Assembly: GCA_963761005.1 (NCBI GenBank)
Contig: CAVXFK010000027.1
Span: 868,001-932,000, forward strand
Reading direction: 5' to 3'
Length of the DNA: 64,000 nucleotides
Source of the DNA: DASWJZ01 sp963761005
GTDB taxonomy: Bacteria; Pseudomonadota; Alphaproteobacteria; Rhizobiales; Afifellaceae
The position numbers were made by a program, and so were the translations under genes. Of the stretch, positions 24,438-33,406 are shown one piece after another. Under the pieces are notes generated by a model. It had not been told where the DNA came from and did no database searches. It saw nothing but the letters and a program-made list of their open reading frames with translations. How positions within the stretch are numbered: the first letter of the stretch is position 1; each line of letters starts with the position of its first letter.

Positions 24438-27122
24438 CTAAAGCCAGTGCTCCACCGTACGGAGGCTCTCGTCGTCCGGGTCGTGGGCGATGGTGAAGCC
24501 GAGCGAGCGCATCAGCGCCAGCATGTCGTGGTTGTCCGCGAGCACCGCGCCTTCAAGGGTCCGGAGCCCGTGATAGCGCGCCGATTCCATCAGTCCCTTC
24601 ATCAACGATGAGCCGATCCCCTGCTTCTGCCGCTCGTCGCTGACGACGATTGCGAACTCGCCCAATTCGCCGTCGGGATTGATGACGTAGCGGGCGACGC
24701 CGATCTGCGTCTCCTTGCCGTCCTCCTCGACCACTGCGATCAGCGCCATCTCGCGGCTGTAGTCGATCTGCGTGAAGCGCACGAGCATCTCGGGCGTCAG
24801 CTCCTCAACCGCATGCATGAAGCGGAAATAGCGCGCCTCCGGCGACAGGCGGCGCACGAAGGCCTGCTCGATCTCCGCGTCCTCCGGCCGGATCGGGCGG
24901 ATCGTGAGCGAGCTCCCGTCCGGGAGCATGCTTTGGGTCGCGAGATGCGCCGGGTAGGGGTGGATCGCCATGTGCGCGTAAGGCACGAGCGTCACCGGCG
25001 GGCGCCTGAGCGAAATGCGCGCGTCGACGGCGAGCACCTCGGTCTCGCTGGCGAAGAGCGGGTTGATGTCGAGCTCGGCCACATGCGGCAGCTCGCAGAC
25101 GAGGTCGGAGAGGCGCAGAAGCAGGTCTTCCGTGGCGGTGCGGTCGATCGCGGTCATGTTGCGGAACGGCCCAAGCAGGCGCGCGACGCGCGTGCGCGCG
25201 ATCAGGCGCGCGGCGAGCACGCGGTTCAGTGGCGGGATGGCCACCGCATAGTCGCGCAGCACTTCCGCCATCGTGCCGCCGGCGCCGAAGGAGATGACCG
25301 GGCCGAACACCGGGTCGGACTTCACGCCCGCCATCAGCTCGCGGATGTCGCGCCCGGCCGCCATGCGCTCCAGCGTGACACCGCGGATTTCCGCATCGGG
25401 CCGCGCCTTGCGCACGCTCGCGATGAGCCGCTCGAAGGCAAGGCGCACGTCGGCGCCGTTCATGAGATTGGTGCGTACGCCGCCGACGTCGGATTTGTGC
25501 GAGATCGCAGGCGAGGCGATCTTCATCGCAATGGGGAAGCCGAGCGTCTCCGCCGCGACCAGGGCTTCCGCCGCCGTCTTTGCCTCGATGGTCGGGTTGC
25601 AGTGGATATGGAAGGCGGCGAGCACCGCCTTCGATTCAATGTCGGAGAGTTGCGTGCGCCCCTCCGCTAGCGCCGCCTCGATGATCAGGCGCGCGCCTTC
25701 AACGTCGGGTGGGCGGCGGTCGTCGGAGAAGGGGCTCGGCGTCTGCAGCAAGAGCTGCTGGTTCGCATGGTGGCGGGCGAGATAGGAGAACGCCTCCACC
25801 GCGCGTTCCGGCGTGGTGAAATCGGCGATGCCGCTTTCCGATAGGAGCGCGCGCGCTTCCGCCACGCTCGCCTCGCCCATGAAGCAGGCAAGCACCGGCT
25901 TCCTGCGGCCATGGTCGGCGGCGGCGATCACGGCGCGCGCGGCAGCGAGCGGCCCGGTCATCGCCTGCGGCGTCAGCATGACCAGGAGGCCGTCGACGTT
26001 GCGGTCGTCGAGGCAGGCGGAAACCGCGGCACCGTAGGTCTCCGCTGCCGCATCGCCCAGGATGTCTACCGGGTTCGCATGCGACCAGAAGGGCGGCAGC
26101 AGCTTGTCGAGCTCGGCGACCGTCCGCGGCTCAAGCTCGGCGAGCGCGATGCCGAGATCATCCGCGCGGTCGGTCGCGAGCACGCCGGCGCCGCCGCCGT
26201 TCGTGACGATCGCGAGCCGGTTGCCGCGGACGCGCTTCGCGGTGGAGAGCATCTCGGCAGCCGCGAAGAGCTGGCCGAAGGTCATGGCGCGCACGACGCC
26301 GGCGCGCTCGAGCGCGGCGTCGAACACCTCGTCGGAGCCGACCAGCGCGCCGGTATGCGTGCTTGCGGCCTTCGAGCCGTGCTCGTGGCGGCCGGCCTTC
26401 AACACGATCACCGGCTTGGCACGCGCCGCGAGCCTGAGGCCGCTGGTAAAGGCGCGCGCGTCCTTGATGCCCTCCACGTAGAGCAGGATGGCGTCCGACT
26501 TCGCGTCGCTGGCCAAATAGTCGAGCACGTCGCCGAAATCGACGTCGGTGGCGTTGCCGAGCGAGACGATGGTGGAAAAGCCGAGATGGTGCGCCGCCGC
26601 CCAGTCGGTGATCGCGGCGCAGAGCGCGCCCGACTGCGAGATCAGCGCCAGCTTCCCGCGCGGCGCCGACCGGCTCAGGAAGGTGGCGTTGAAATCGTGC
26701 ACCGGGCGCATGACGCCGAGGCAATTCGGGCCGACGAAGCGGATGTCGGCGTGGCGCGCGGCGTCGGCGAGCTCCGTCTCGAGCCGCGCCCCGTCCGCGC
26801 CCGTCTCGTTGAAGCCGGCGGAGAGAATGATCGCGGCGCCGATGCCCTTCCGGCCGCATTCGCGGATCGCCTCGACCACGGTCCGCGCCGGCGTCGCGAT
26901 CACCGCGAGCTCCGGGGCCGCATCTATGTCGTGGACGCTCGCGAAGCAGTCGCGGCCGCCGACCGTCTTGTGGCTCGGGTTGACCGGGATGACCGGCCCG
27001 GCGAAGCCGCCCTCGACCAGGTTCTTGAAGACGCGGCCGCCGACGCTTGAAGCGTCGTCGCTCGCGCCGAGCACCGCGACGCTCTGCGGGTTAAAGAGCT
27101 TCTCCAGGCGGTGCGGCTTCAA
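24438..27122 (-). CDS. ADP-forming acyl-CoA synthetase fused to GNAT acetyltransferase (Pat-like)
   Basis: A bifunctional protein of about 894 residues. It has a CoA-binding domain (FNPQSVAVLGASDDASSVGG), a succinyl-CoA-ligase-like domain (GPNCLGVMRPVHDFN, SQSGALCAAI), an ATP-grasp subdomain (GFPIAMKIASPAISHKSDVG, ELDINPLFA) and a C-terminal GNAT domain (VVSDERQKQGIGSSLMKGLM). Relatives include the protein acetyltransferase Pat of enterobacteria, in which the synthetase part is often inactive. The catalytic histidine of NDP-forming ligases was not identified with certainty. The frame is open to 27284, but a TTG at 27122 preceded by GGAGGATCGA puts the start at the conserved RLEKLFNPQSV, so I prefer it. 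Confidence 0.87.
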   Translation of the reverse strand: MKPHRLEKLFNPQSVAVLGASDDASSVGGRVFKNLVEGGFAGPVIPVNPSHKTVGGRDCFASVHDIDAAPELAVIATPARTVVEAIRECGRKGIGAAIILSAGFNETGADGARLETELADAARHADIRFVGPNCLGVMRPVHDFNATFLSRSAPRGKLALISQSGALCAAITDWAAAHHLGFSTIVSLGNATDVDFGDVLDYLASDAKSDAILLYVEGIKDARAFTSGLRLAARAKPVIVLKAGRHEHGSKAASTHTGALVGSDEVFDAALERAGVVRAMTFGQLFAAAEMLSTAKRVRGNRLAIVTNGGGAGVLATDRADDLGIALAELEPRTVAELDKLLPPFWSHANPVDILGDAAAETYGAAVSACLDDRNVDGLLVMLTPQAMTGPLAAARAVIAAADHGRRKPVLACFMGEASVAEARALLSESGIADFTTPERAVEAFSYLARHHANQQLLLQTPSPFSDDRRPPDVEGARLIIEAALAEGRTQLSDIESKAVLAAFHIHCNPTIEAKTAAEALVAAETLGFPIAMKIASPAISHKSDVGGVRTNLMNGADVRLAFERLIASVRKARPDAEIRGVTLERMAAGRDIRELMAGVKSDPVFGPVISFGAGGTMAEVLRDYAVAIPPLNRVLAARLIARTRVARLLGPFRNMTAIDRTATEDLLLRLSDLVCELPHVAELDINPLFASETEVLAVDARISLRRPPVTLVPYAHMAIHPYPAHLATQSMLPDGSSLTIRPIRPEDAEIEQAFVRRLSPEARYFRFMHAVEELTPEMLVRFTQIDYSREMALIAVVEEDGKETQIGVARYVINPDGELGEFAIVVSDERQKQGIGSSLMKGLMESARYHGLRTLEGAVLADNHDMLALMRSLGFTIAHDPDDESLRTVEHWL

Positions 27123-27509
27123 TCGATCCTCCGGGCTGTCGCGCCACCGACGCTCAAGCCTTACGCGCGGAAGGTAACGGAATGTATGACGCCGCAACGC
27201 CGCGGGCCCGGCGGGTCTTGGGGGCGCGCGAGAGCGCGACACAGGGCTGAACGGCTCGGGTCTGCAAGGCGTTATGCGCGCCACTGGTGCGAACCGGGAA
27301 TGATTTGCAAACCATAAACAATTCTGAGCGGAAAACAGCGAGAGATTGCTAACCGACGGCTACTATTCGTGTCCTTTGAACACTGCCGTGCCTCGTAAGC
27401 GTTTCCCCGGGGCCTGTACTATTCTAAGCGCGCCTCCCCCGAGTCAGGTGCCGCGCTCGCCGCAATTGGCTCGGTTACACCTGCGTTACCGGACAAGGAC
27501 GACGAGGGA
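27123..27509. other. Divergent intergenic region, no gene seen
   Basis: About 390 bases between the acyl-CoA synthetase start and the PAS-GGDEF-EAL gene. It holds an AT-richer patch around 27300-27345 (TTTGCAAACCATAAACAATTC) in a GC-rich setting, likely promoter DNA for one or both genes. I see no convincing ORF, tRNA or large hairpin. Confidence 0.5.
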
Positions 27510-29312
27510 ATGGAGCGTCCCACTCATAATCAGAAAGAGCGGTCGAACCGCGTCGTGCGGCAGAGTGCTCAGCCCGACAGGCAGATGCTTCAGGAGATCG
27601 TAGAAAACCTGCCGATTGGCCTCACCGTACAGACCGAAGACGGGCGCTTCATTATCGCCAATGAGGTAGCGGCCACAAATCTCTCAATGCGGGCGGAGGA
27701 TCTGATCGGAGCGTCCCCTGGAGACTTCCTGCCGGAGGATGACGCTGCCAGCCGTCGCCGATGGGAGCAGGACATTATTCGGCAGGATGAGGTCGTGACC
27801 GTCGAGGCGGTAGTCCCCGAGGAGAAGCGCGAGCAAACATGGCTCGTATCTCACAAGGCGATCCGAATCCGCGACCAGACGCTGCTCGTCGCAAGTTCGG
27901 TCGATATCACCCACTACAAGGAGCTTGAGCGCAGACTGGCTGAACGCGCGCACATCGATGAACTGACCGCGCTGCCTAACCGCGCCCTGATGGAGCAGTA
28001 CGTCGAGACGCTGATCCGACAAGACGAAGGGAATACCCGCTTCGCGCTCGCCTTCATCGACCTCGACAACTTCAAGCACATCAACGACTACTACAGCCAC
28101 TATGTCGGCGATGCGCTGCTCGTGAAGTTCAGTCAGCGGATCGCGAGCTGGCTCCGCCCGCGAGACAAGCTGGCGCGCATTAGCGGTGACGAGTTTCTCT
28201 TGCTTCTCGAACCCGCCGACAGCAAGGAAGAGATCAAATCGATCATCGACAACATCAAGCGCGACATCAAGAAGCCTTTTTACATCGACATGTTCGAGGT
28301 GTTCAGCTCGTGCTCCGTCGGCGTCAGTTTCTACCCCGAGCACGGCCGCGACTATGAGGTTCTGCGGCGCAGCTCCGATAGCGCGATGTATCGAGCCAAA
28401 CAGGTCGCGAAGGGTGACGCTGTCTATTTCGACTTAGCCATGGCTCATTCGATGACTGCGCGGATGGAGGTCGAGCAGCGGCTGAGACTTGCGCTGCGCG
28501 ACAGGGAGTTCTGCTGCGCTTTTCAGCCGAAAGTCGATATCCACAGCCACAACGTGGTGGGCTTTGAAGCGCTGATGCGCTGGCGGGACGCCAACGGCGA
28601 GATCAATCCTCCGGGCGAGTTCATCGAGCTTGCAATCGAGCTCGGCCTGATGAACCCCATCACAGAACTTGTCCTGCGCGAGGCGATCGATTCGATGGAC
28701 CTCTTGGACGCAGCATTCGCCCCGGGCTTGAGCGTCAGCGTCAACATCGCGGCCAAGCAGGCCAACGATCCAACTTTCATGGGGTCCGTCATTCAGACGC
28801 TGAAGGATAGCGGGCGCGCGGACCGCATCATGATCGAGCTGACCGAGGAAGCGTTCGTGGCAAAAGGAACGTTCCAAAATCGGGTGCTCCCGCTGCTCCG
28901 TGAGCACGGCGTTCGGGTCTCGATCGACGACTTCGGGACCGGCTATTCATCCTTGAGCGCGCTCGCCGACATCACGGCGGACGAGCTCAAGATTGATCGG
29001 TCCTTTGTCACGGCGATACACGAACGTCCGCGCAGTCAGAGCGTCCTGCGTGCGATCGAATCGCTCGGCCGTGCGCTCGGCATGACGATCGTGGCGGAAG
29101 GCGTCGAGACGTTCGAGGAACTGGCTTACCTGCAGGCCGCCACCGGGATCCGGCAGGTCCAGGGTTTCTATTTCGCCAAGCCGTTCTATCTCCAAGAACT
29201 TCCCGATGCTGGCGGCGTCGTTGGCCGGGTCCGCGAAGCACCGCGCGTGCGGTCAAATGCGCAGAGCCCGGTGCGGCCACGTTCGACGATAGCCGCGCGT
29301 CCGACCGGCTAG
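27510..29312 (+). CDS. PAS-GGDEF-EAL cytoplasmic c-di-GMP protein
   Basis: A 600-residue soluble protein. A PAS domain covers residues ~25-140 (LPIGLTVQTEDGRFIIANE), GGDEF ~150-305, and EAL ~325-570. The GGDEF signature reads ISGDEFLLLLEP, so the first glycine is serine, an accepted variant that may still be active. The EAL domain keeps FEALMRWRD, MIELTEEAF, DDFGTGYSSLSAL and KIDRSFV. There is no membrane segment, so input is intracellular. It is convergent with the HerA-type gene and has codon and base use somewhat less GC-biased than its neighbours. Confidence 0.9.
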   Translation: MERPTHNQKERSNRVVRQSAQPDRQMLQEIVENLPIGLTVQTEDGRFIIANEVAATNLSMRAEDLIGASPGDFLPEDDAASRRRWEQDIIRQDEVVTVEAVVPEEKREQTWLVSHKAIRIRDQTLLVASSVDITHYKELERRLAERAHIDELTALPNRALMEQYVETLIRQDEGNTRFALAFIDLDNFKHINDYYSHYVGDALLVKFSQRIASWLRPRDKLARISGDEFLLLLEPADSKEEIKSIIDNIKRDIKKPFYIDMFEVFSSCSVGVSFYPEHGRDYEVLRRSSDSAMYRAKQVAKGDAVYFDLAMAHSMTARMEVEQRLRLALRDREFCCAFQPKVDIHSHNVVGFEALMRWRDANGEINPPGEFIELAIELGLMNPITELVLREAIDSMDLLDAAFAPGLSVSVNIAAKQANDPTFMGSVIQTLKDSGRADRIMIELTEEAFVAKGTFQNRVLPLLREHGVRVSIDDFGTGYSSLSALADITADELKIDRSFVTAIHERPRSQSVLRAIESLGRALGMTIVAEGVETFEELAYLQAATGIRQVQGFYFAKPFYLQELPDAGGVVGRVREAPRVRSNAQSPVRPRSTIAARPTG

Positions 29313-29366
29313 TGTGGACGGCAGAACGGCCGTGGCGCCGGAAGCGGTCGCTGGCCAGCGCGTACG

Positions 29367-31160
29367 TTAGCGGCCGGGCGACGTGGATGCCGGCCGCTGC
29401 AATTTCGCATATGGATCGGGCCGCTCGGCCGCCGGCCTCTTCAGAAGACTGAGGCGACTGGGATCGACTGCGCTTGCCGCGGATGGTGACCGCTCATCCG
29501 GCTCGGGCGTTGGCTCCGGTTCTTCCGTCGCTACGGACCTTGCCGTATTTGGGCTCAATCCCGTTGTCCGCCAGCGATCGATCACCGAGGCAATGAAGCT
29601 CATATCGCCGCCACCGCCTCGCAATCGGGAGCCTTTGGCGAAAGCTTCGCTTCTCGGTATTTCGTCATCGGGAAGCTCGGAAAATGTCAGCCGGGTCGGC
29701 AAAGGAATGCCGGCGCCAAAGGCGAGCGCCTCGCGAGTGCCGAGCGACGGCACGAAGGCCAGGAGATTGGCGGTAGTGTCGGCAACGGCAGCGCGCAGGA
29801 ACGCCTGATCACGATCATTCGACATCCGCATCGCAAACAGTGTCCCACATTGGGAGATGATGGTCGGATCGAGTTCAGCAGGACGTTGCGTTACGAGGCC
29901 GAGATAAACGCCGTATTTGCGTCCCTCCTTGGCAATACGGGACACGGCACGTCGGGTAGGAATGAAGCCCGCGGCGGTGTCGGTCGGCGCGTATTTGTGG
30001 GCCTCCTCGCAAACGAACAGAAGCGGATTGGAGCCGTCGCTCCACAAGCCGAAGTCGAAAGCAAGACGGGCAAGGACAGAAACCACCGCATCCACGACTT
30101 CGGCTGGAAAACCCGCGAGCTGCATGATCGTCATCGGCTTGCCGTTGGCCGGCAGACGAAACAATTGGCTTATTGCCTCGGCCATGGTGTCCCCGCCGAC
30201 GTTAGCGCCTTCGAACATGAAGACGTAGCGCGGGTCGTTGCTCACTGTTTCGATACGCGTGATGAGCTTGTGGTAGATCATTCGCGAAGGGCGATTCTCA
30301 AGCTTTCCCATTCGCTCATCGATCATCGCGATCAGATCGGCGAGCCGATATGGGACCGGCGTGTCGACCGTATATCCGATGCTTTTGGCATCCGGCTTTC
30401 TCAAACCCGGGCGGTCGCTGGTTCGAAGCTGGGAATAGTTGGCCTTGGCCAACGGAATGAGCTCAGCAAGAATCTCGACTTCGTCCTGCAGGCCAGGACG
30501 ACCGCCGAAGAGCACGTCGACAATCTCCTCAAAGCTGAAGAGCCAGAACGGCAACTTGAGATTTCGAGGGTTCACGACGTAGGCAAGCTTGCCAAATGAA
30601 CGATCGTACTCGTTGTGCGCGTCGATCAGAAATATCCGAAGCTCTGGCCGCGCCAGCATCGTCTGCATCAGGATGTGGGCAACGCCGCTCGATTTCCCGA
30701 CACCTGTGGAGCCGAGAACCGCGAAGTGCTTGCTAAGCATCTCGTCGACATCGACACCAGCCGGAACGGTGGAATCCTGTTGGAGGGTGCCGATGTGGAT
30801 CGTCTTCCGGCCCGGGCTGGCGAAGACGACGCTCAGCTCTTCAGTGGTCAGCGGCGCGGCGAGATCTCCGATAGTCGGATAGTCGCGAACGCCGCGGCGG
30901 AAGCCCGCTCCGGCAGAACCGGAGGCGCCGCGATCGATCTCACCCAGCAAATCAACCACGGCAAGAACGGTCTGGCCCTTTTCTTTGGAGATCAAGGCGC
31001 TCTGCGTCGAAACGTCGGTGACGACGCCTACCAACACCAAGCTGCCGGCATGAATCTTGAGGAATTTTCCGACGGTGACGACATGCCCCCGGTCGGCTGG
31101 CACGACCTTTTCGAGGCCTATAGTCGCGCTTGAGCCGCTGACTCCGTAGACATGGCCCAA
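29367..31160 (-). CDS. HerA/DUF87-type hexameric ATPase
   Basis: A 597-residue HerA-like ATPase. A beta-barrel-like N-terminus (residues ~1-110) precedes the RecA-type core. Walker A is GSTGVGKS at residues 150-157, Walker B is LLFVCEEAHKYAP around residue 400, followed by an arginine-rich AKEGRKYGVYLGLVTQRP sensor-type segment. HerA proteins are DNA translocases acting in end resection with NurA or, in defence systems, with SIR2 or nuclease partners. No such partner gene is present, so this looks like the orphan form. The start is a TTG at 31160 with a weak ribosome-binding site. The region is slightly less GC-rich than average. Confidence 0.85.
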   Translation of the reverse strand: MGHVYGVSGSSATIGLEKVVPADRGHVVTVGKFLKIHAGSLVLVGVVTDVSTQSALISKEKGQTVLAVVDLLGEIDRGASGSAGAGFRRGVRDYPTIGDLAAPLTTEELSVVFASPGRKTIHIGTLQQDSTVPAGVDVDEMLSKHFAVLGSTGVGKSSGVAHILMQTMLARPELRIFLIDAHNEYDRSFGKLAYVVNPRNLKLPFWLFSFEEIVDVLFGGRPGLQDEVEILAELIPLAKANYSQLRTSDRPGLRKPDAKSIGYTVDTPVPYRLADLIAMIDERMGKLENRPSRMIYHKLITRIETVSNDPRYVFMFEGANVGGDTMAEAISQLFRLPANGKPMTIMQLAGFPAEVVDAVVSVLARLAFDFGLWSDGSNPLLFVCEEAHKYAPTDTAAGFIPTRRAVSRIAKEGRKYGVYLGLVTQRPAELDPTIISQCGTLFAMRMSNDRDQAFLRAAVADTTANLLAFVPSLGTREALAFGAGIPLPTRLTFSELPDDEIPRSEAFAKGSRLRGGGGDMSFIASVIDRWRTTGLSPNTARSVATEEPEPTPEPDERSPSAASAVDPSRLSLLKRPAAERPDPYAKLQRPASTSPGR

Positions 31161-31561
31161 AGCGTTCGTGTGTCCCCGCTGCGATGCGGTCTGTTCTGCA
31201 GGTACTATCGGGCATGGTTGATCAGATCAGCAGTGAAAAACGGGTTATTCGAGAGTGGACGAACGATGTTGCCAGCGCCTTTAGGGAGCGCCCTTTCTCT
31301 CGCCCGGTCGCAAGCACTTGAAACTTTAGTTTCAGAAGTCTTACCGAGGAGTCAGCTGGCGTCCATCAGGCTGAAAGATTTGACCAATTGACAGCTTTCG
31401 ACCGGCTGCTCAGGCGCGGTGAACTCTGGCTGAGTCTGCAGACGGACTGACGCTGTCGTCGGGAAATGGCCTACGTCCGCTACCGCCGACATCTGCTACC
31501 AGCGCAAAGCTGGAGATCGTCCTCAGTTAGGTACAAATAGGCAAAGCGAGCGTTGTTACGC
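31161..31561. other. 400-base low-coding region between HerA and DnaJ-like genes
   Basis: Both flanking genes are on the minus strand. The stretch is less GC-rich than the window and holds only a broken short frame on the plus strand (listed separately). It must also hold the promoter for the HerA gene. I see no RNA gene or strong hairpin. Confidence 0.45.
31214..31450 (+). pseudogene. Possible broken small ORF divergent from HerA
   Basis: An ATG at 31214 opens a frame reading MVDQISSEKRVIREWTNDVA followed by SAFRERPFSRPVAST and an in-frame TGA at 31319-31321. The same frame then continues to 31450 as NFSFRSLTEESAGVHQAERF then DQLTAFDRLLRRGELWLSLQ TD. The alternative, one surplus base near the TGA, would give VAS-LETLVSEVLPRSQLASIRLKDLTN ending at 31391. 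Both continuations look protein-like and I cannot decide. It may be a remnant of a gene once paired with the HerA gene, or chance. Confidence 0.25.
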
Positions 31562-32602
31562 TTACTCGAACCCTGCGCCCCGCACGCTCTTCCTCTTCCC
31601 CTCGCGCCATTTCTTCATCAGCGCCTCCAAGTCCCCGTCGCTGCCTTCGGGCAGCGCGATGCGCGGGGTCACCAAAAGATCGCCGTGGCCGTGCGCGCGG
31701 GGGAGGCCCTTGCCCTTGAGCCTGAGCGTCCGGCCGCTGGAAGAATTCGGCGGGATCGTAACCTGAACTTTTCCGGATAGCGTCGGCACTGGGATCTTCG
31801 CGCCGAGCACCGCCTCGTCGAGGCTGATCGGGAGATCGAGGCGCAAATCCGCGCCCTCCATTTTGAAGAGCGGATGCTGGACGAAGCGCACGGTGACGAG
31901 CGCGTCGCCGGGCTTGCCGCCTGACGGTGAGGGATGGCCCTGGCCCGCGAGGCGGATCACCTGTCCGTCCTGCACGCCTACGGGAAGCGTTAGTGCCATG
32001 GTCTTTCCGGTCGGCAGCGAGACCTTCGGCTTCTTTCCTTCGGCGATGTCCTCCAGCGTGACGGCGATCTCGGCGCGGATGTCGGTACCCTGCCGCGGTG
32101 GCTCGGCCGTGCGGGCGCGCCCGCGTCCGCCGCCGAGCCCACTGAAGATCGAGCTCAAGATGTCGTCGTCGCTGCCCGTCTCAAACGTGCGCGCGCCGCC
32201 GGGCCCTCCGGTCGTGAAACGGAAGGTGCGCGTGCCGCCGCCCGGCCCTCCGGGGCCGCCGGCGCTTCCGGACTGGCTGCGCCGCAGCGCCTCGAAGACA
32301 TCCTCGAAGGCGCCCGGGTCGACGTTCTCGAAGCCGCCGCCCGGCCCCGCGCGGAACCCCTCGAAGCCCTGGAACTTCGGCTTGCCTTCCGCGTCGATCT
32401 CGCCGCGGTCGAACTTTCCGCGCTTCTCCTTGTCGCCGACGATCTCGTAAGCGGCGTTGATCTCGGCGAACTTCGCCTGCGCGCGCTTGTCGCCCTGGTG
32501 CTTGTCGGGGTGGTATTGCTTGGCGAGCTTTCTATAGGCGCGCTTGACCTCCGCTTCGCTCGCGGAAGTGCCGACGCCAAGCACGTCATAGGGATCGCGC
32601 AT
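31562..32602 (-). CDS. DnaJ/CbpA-type J-domain co-chaperone
   Basis: A J-domain protein of about 346 residues. The J domain at residues ~3-70 has the HPD tripeptide in QYHPDKHQGDKR; a Gly/Phe-rich linker follows (PGGPGGGTRTFRFTTGGPGG). The C-terminal substrate-binding domain has LPVGVQDGQVIRLAGQGHPS and IPPNSSSGRTLRLKGKGLPR. The DnaJ zinc-finger cysteines are missing, so it is CbpA-like rather than canonical DnaJ. It would stimulate the ATPase of DnaK. A GTG directly precedes the ATG at 32602. Confidence 0.9.
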   Translation of the reverse strand: MRDPYDVLGVGTSASEAEVKRAYRKLAKQYHPDKHQGDKRAQAKFAEINAAYEIVGDKEKRGKFDRGEIDAEGKPKFQGFEGFRAGPGGGFENVDPGAFEDVFEALRRSQSGSAGGPGGPGGGTRTFRFTTGGPGGARTFETGSDDDILSSIFSGLGGGRGRARTAEPPRQGTDIRAEIAVTLEDIAEGKKPKVSLPTGKTMALTLPVGVQDGQVIRLAGQGHPSPSGGKPGDALVTVRFVQHPLFKMEGADLRLDLPISLDEAVLGAKIPVPTLSGKVQVTIPPNSSSGRTLRLKGKGLPRAHGHGDLLVTPRIALPEGSDGDLEALMKKWREGKRKSVRGAGFE

Positions 32603-32605
32603 CAC

Positions 32606-32931
32606 GAAACTCCGGCCGCGCTTCTCCGGCCGGCTCTATCCGGGGTGATTCCTGGGAGAATTTCCACAGGCCAAGATATGGGAGGAATTGGCCGAAAATG
32701 CCAGCCTGACGGTGGGGCGGTCCGGCCGGGGCCGAATGGATCGTCGAGTCAGGCCTCGCAACGACGACGGGGTGGGGATGGGATTAGCTCACCTCCTCAT
32801 GCTGAGGTGCGAGCGGAGCGAGCGTCGAAGCACGCACCGTTGGGCTCCGCCTTCTGGAGTCTCCTTCGAGGCAATGCCGGCTTTTGCCGGCATTGCACCT
32901 CAGGATGAGGTTCCTGGGCGGGTTCGCGCCT
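32606..32931. other. Intergenic region carrying a palindromic repeat
   Basis: About 325 bases between the J-domain gene and the lipoprotein gene. The right-hand part is a dispersed palindromic repeat (32794-32911). The left part (32606-32790) shows no gene; it should hold the promoter of the J-domain gene. Confidence 0.5.
32794..32911. repeat. Intergenic palindromic repeat (CCTCATGCTGAGG type)
   Basis: Starts CCTCATGCTGAGG and ends CACCTCAGGATGAGG, so the outer arms are inverted. It holds GCGAGCGGAGCGAGCGTCGAA and TCCTTCGAGG, plus an internal 11-bp perfect stem GCAATGCCGGC / GCCGGCATTGC at 32871-32896 around TTTT. Repeats of this type are common between genes in Rhizobiales genomes. Only one copy is in the window. 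Confidence 0.65.
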
Positions 32932-33390
32932 CTAAGTGCGTTCGCTCGGGCTCCGCTCGTCGATCGTGACGCGCGGGCGGCCGCCGGCCGTATCGCAGAT
33001 CGCGCCGGCATATTCGTGCACGCCGCCGATCGAGGTCACGGTGGTGGAGAAGGGGCGGCAGCCTTTGCCGGGCGGGTTCGGCAGGTCGACCGTCGCGACC
33101 GTGCCGGAGGAGCCGGTCGCCGCGTTCACCCAGTCGCCGGTGGCCTCGCCGGAAGCCACCATCAAGGCGGCGTTCGCGGCCTCGCCGATCTTGGCGGCAT
33201 CGGAGAAGGCGAGCGTCGAGGGAAGCGGACGCTGCACCTCGACTGCCGGCTGGATCGAGCCGGTCGTCGCCGGCGTGGCGCCGCCGAGCATCGACATCGA
33301 GCAGCCGACGAGAAGCATCGGCAAAACAAGCCCGGCGGCCAACCGGCTGGCGGCGGGTAGGGCGCGGCTTGTATAAGGAACAAAGGGCAT
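32932..33390 (-). CDS. RT0821/Lpp0805-type surface lipoprotein
   Basis: A 152-residue exported protein. The N-terminus is a lipoprotein signal with lipobox LPMLLVGCS, so the mature protein begins with an acylated cysteine. The body includes LAFSDAAKIGEAANAALM, DWVNAATGSSGTVATVD, CRPFSTTVTSIGGVHEYAGA and IC, the surface-antigen domain found in RT0821/Lpp0805-family proteins of alphaproteobacteria. The function is unknown; it is probably outer-membrane anchored. The ATG at 33390 lies only 16 bases from the divergent pdxH start, so the two promoters must overlap or reach into the coding regions. Confidence 0.78.
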   Translation of the reverse strand: MPFVPYTSRALPAASRLAAGLVLPMLLVGCSMSMLGGATPATTGSIQPAVEVQRPLPSTLAFSDAAKIGEAANAALMVASGEATGDWVNAATGSSGTVATVDLPNPPGKGCRPFSTTVTSIGGVHEYAGAICDTAGGRPRVTIDERSPSERT

Positions 33391-33406
33391 CAACGCGGAA
33401 CCAGTG

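Noticed and set aside
29367..31160. Complete HerA-SIR2 or HerA-nuclease antiphage system
   Set aside because: No SIR2, DUF4297, NurA or other effector gene is adjacent; the neighbours are a GGDEF-EAL protein and a J-domain protein.
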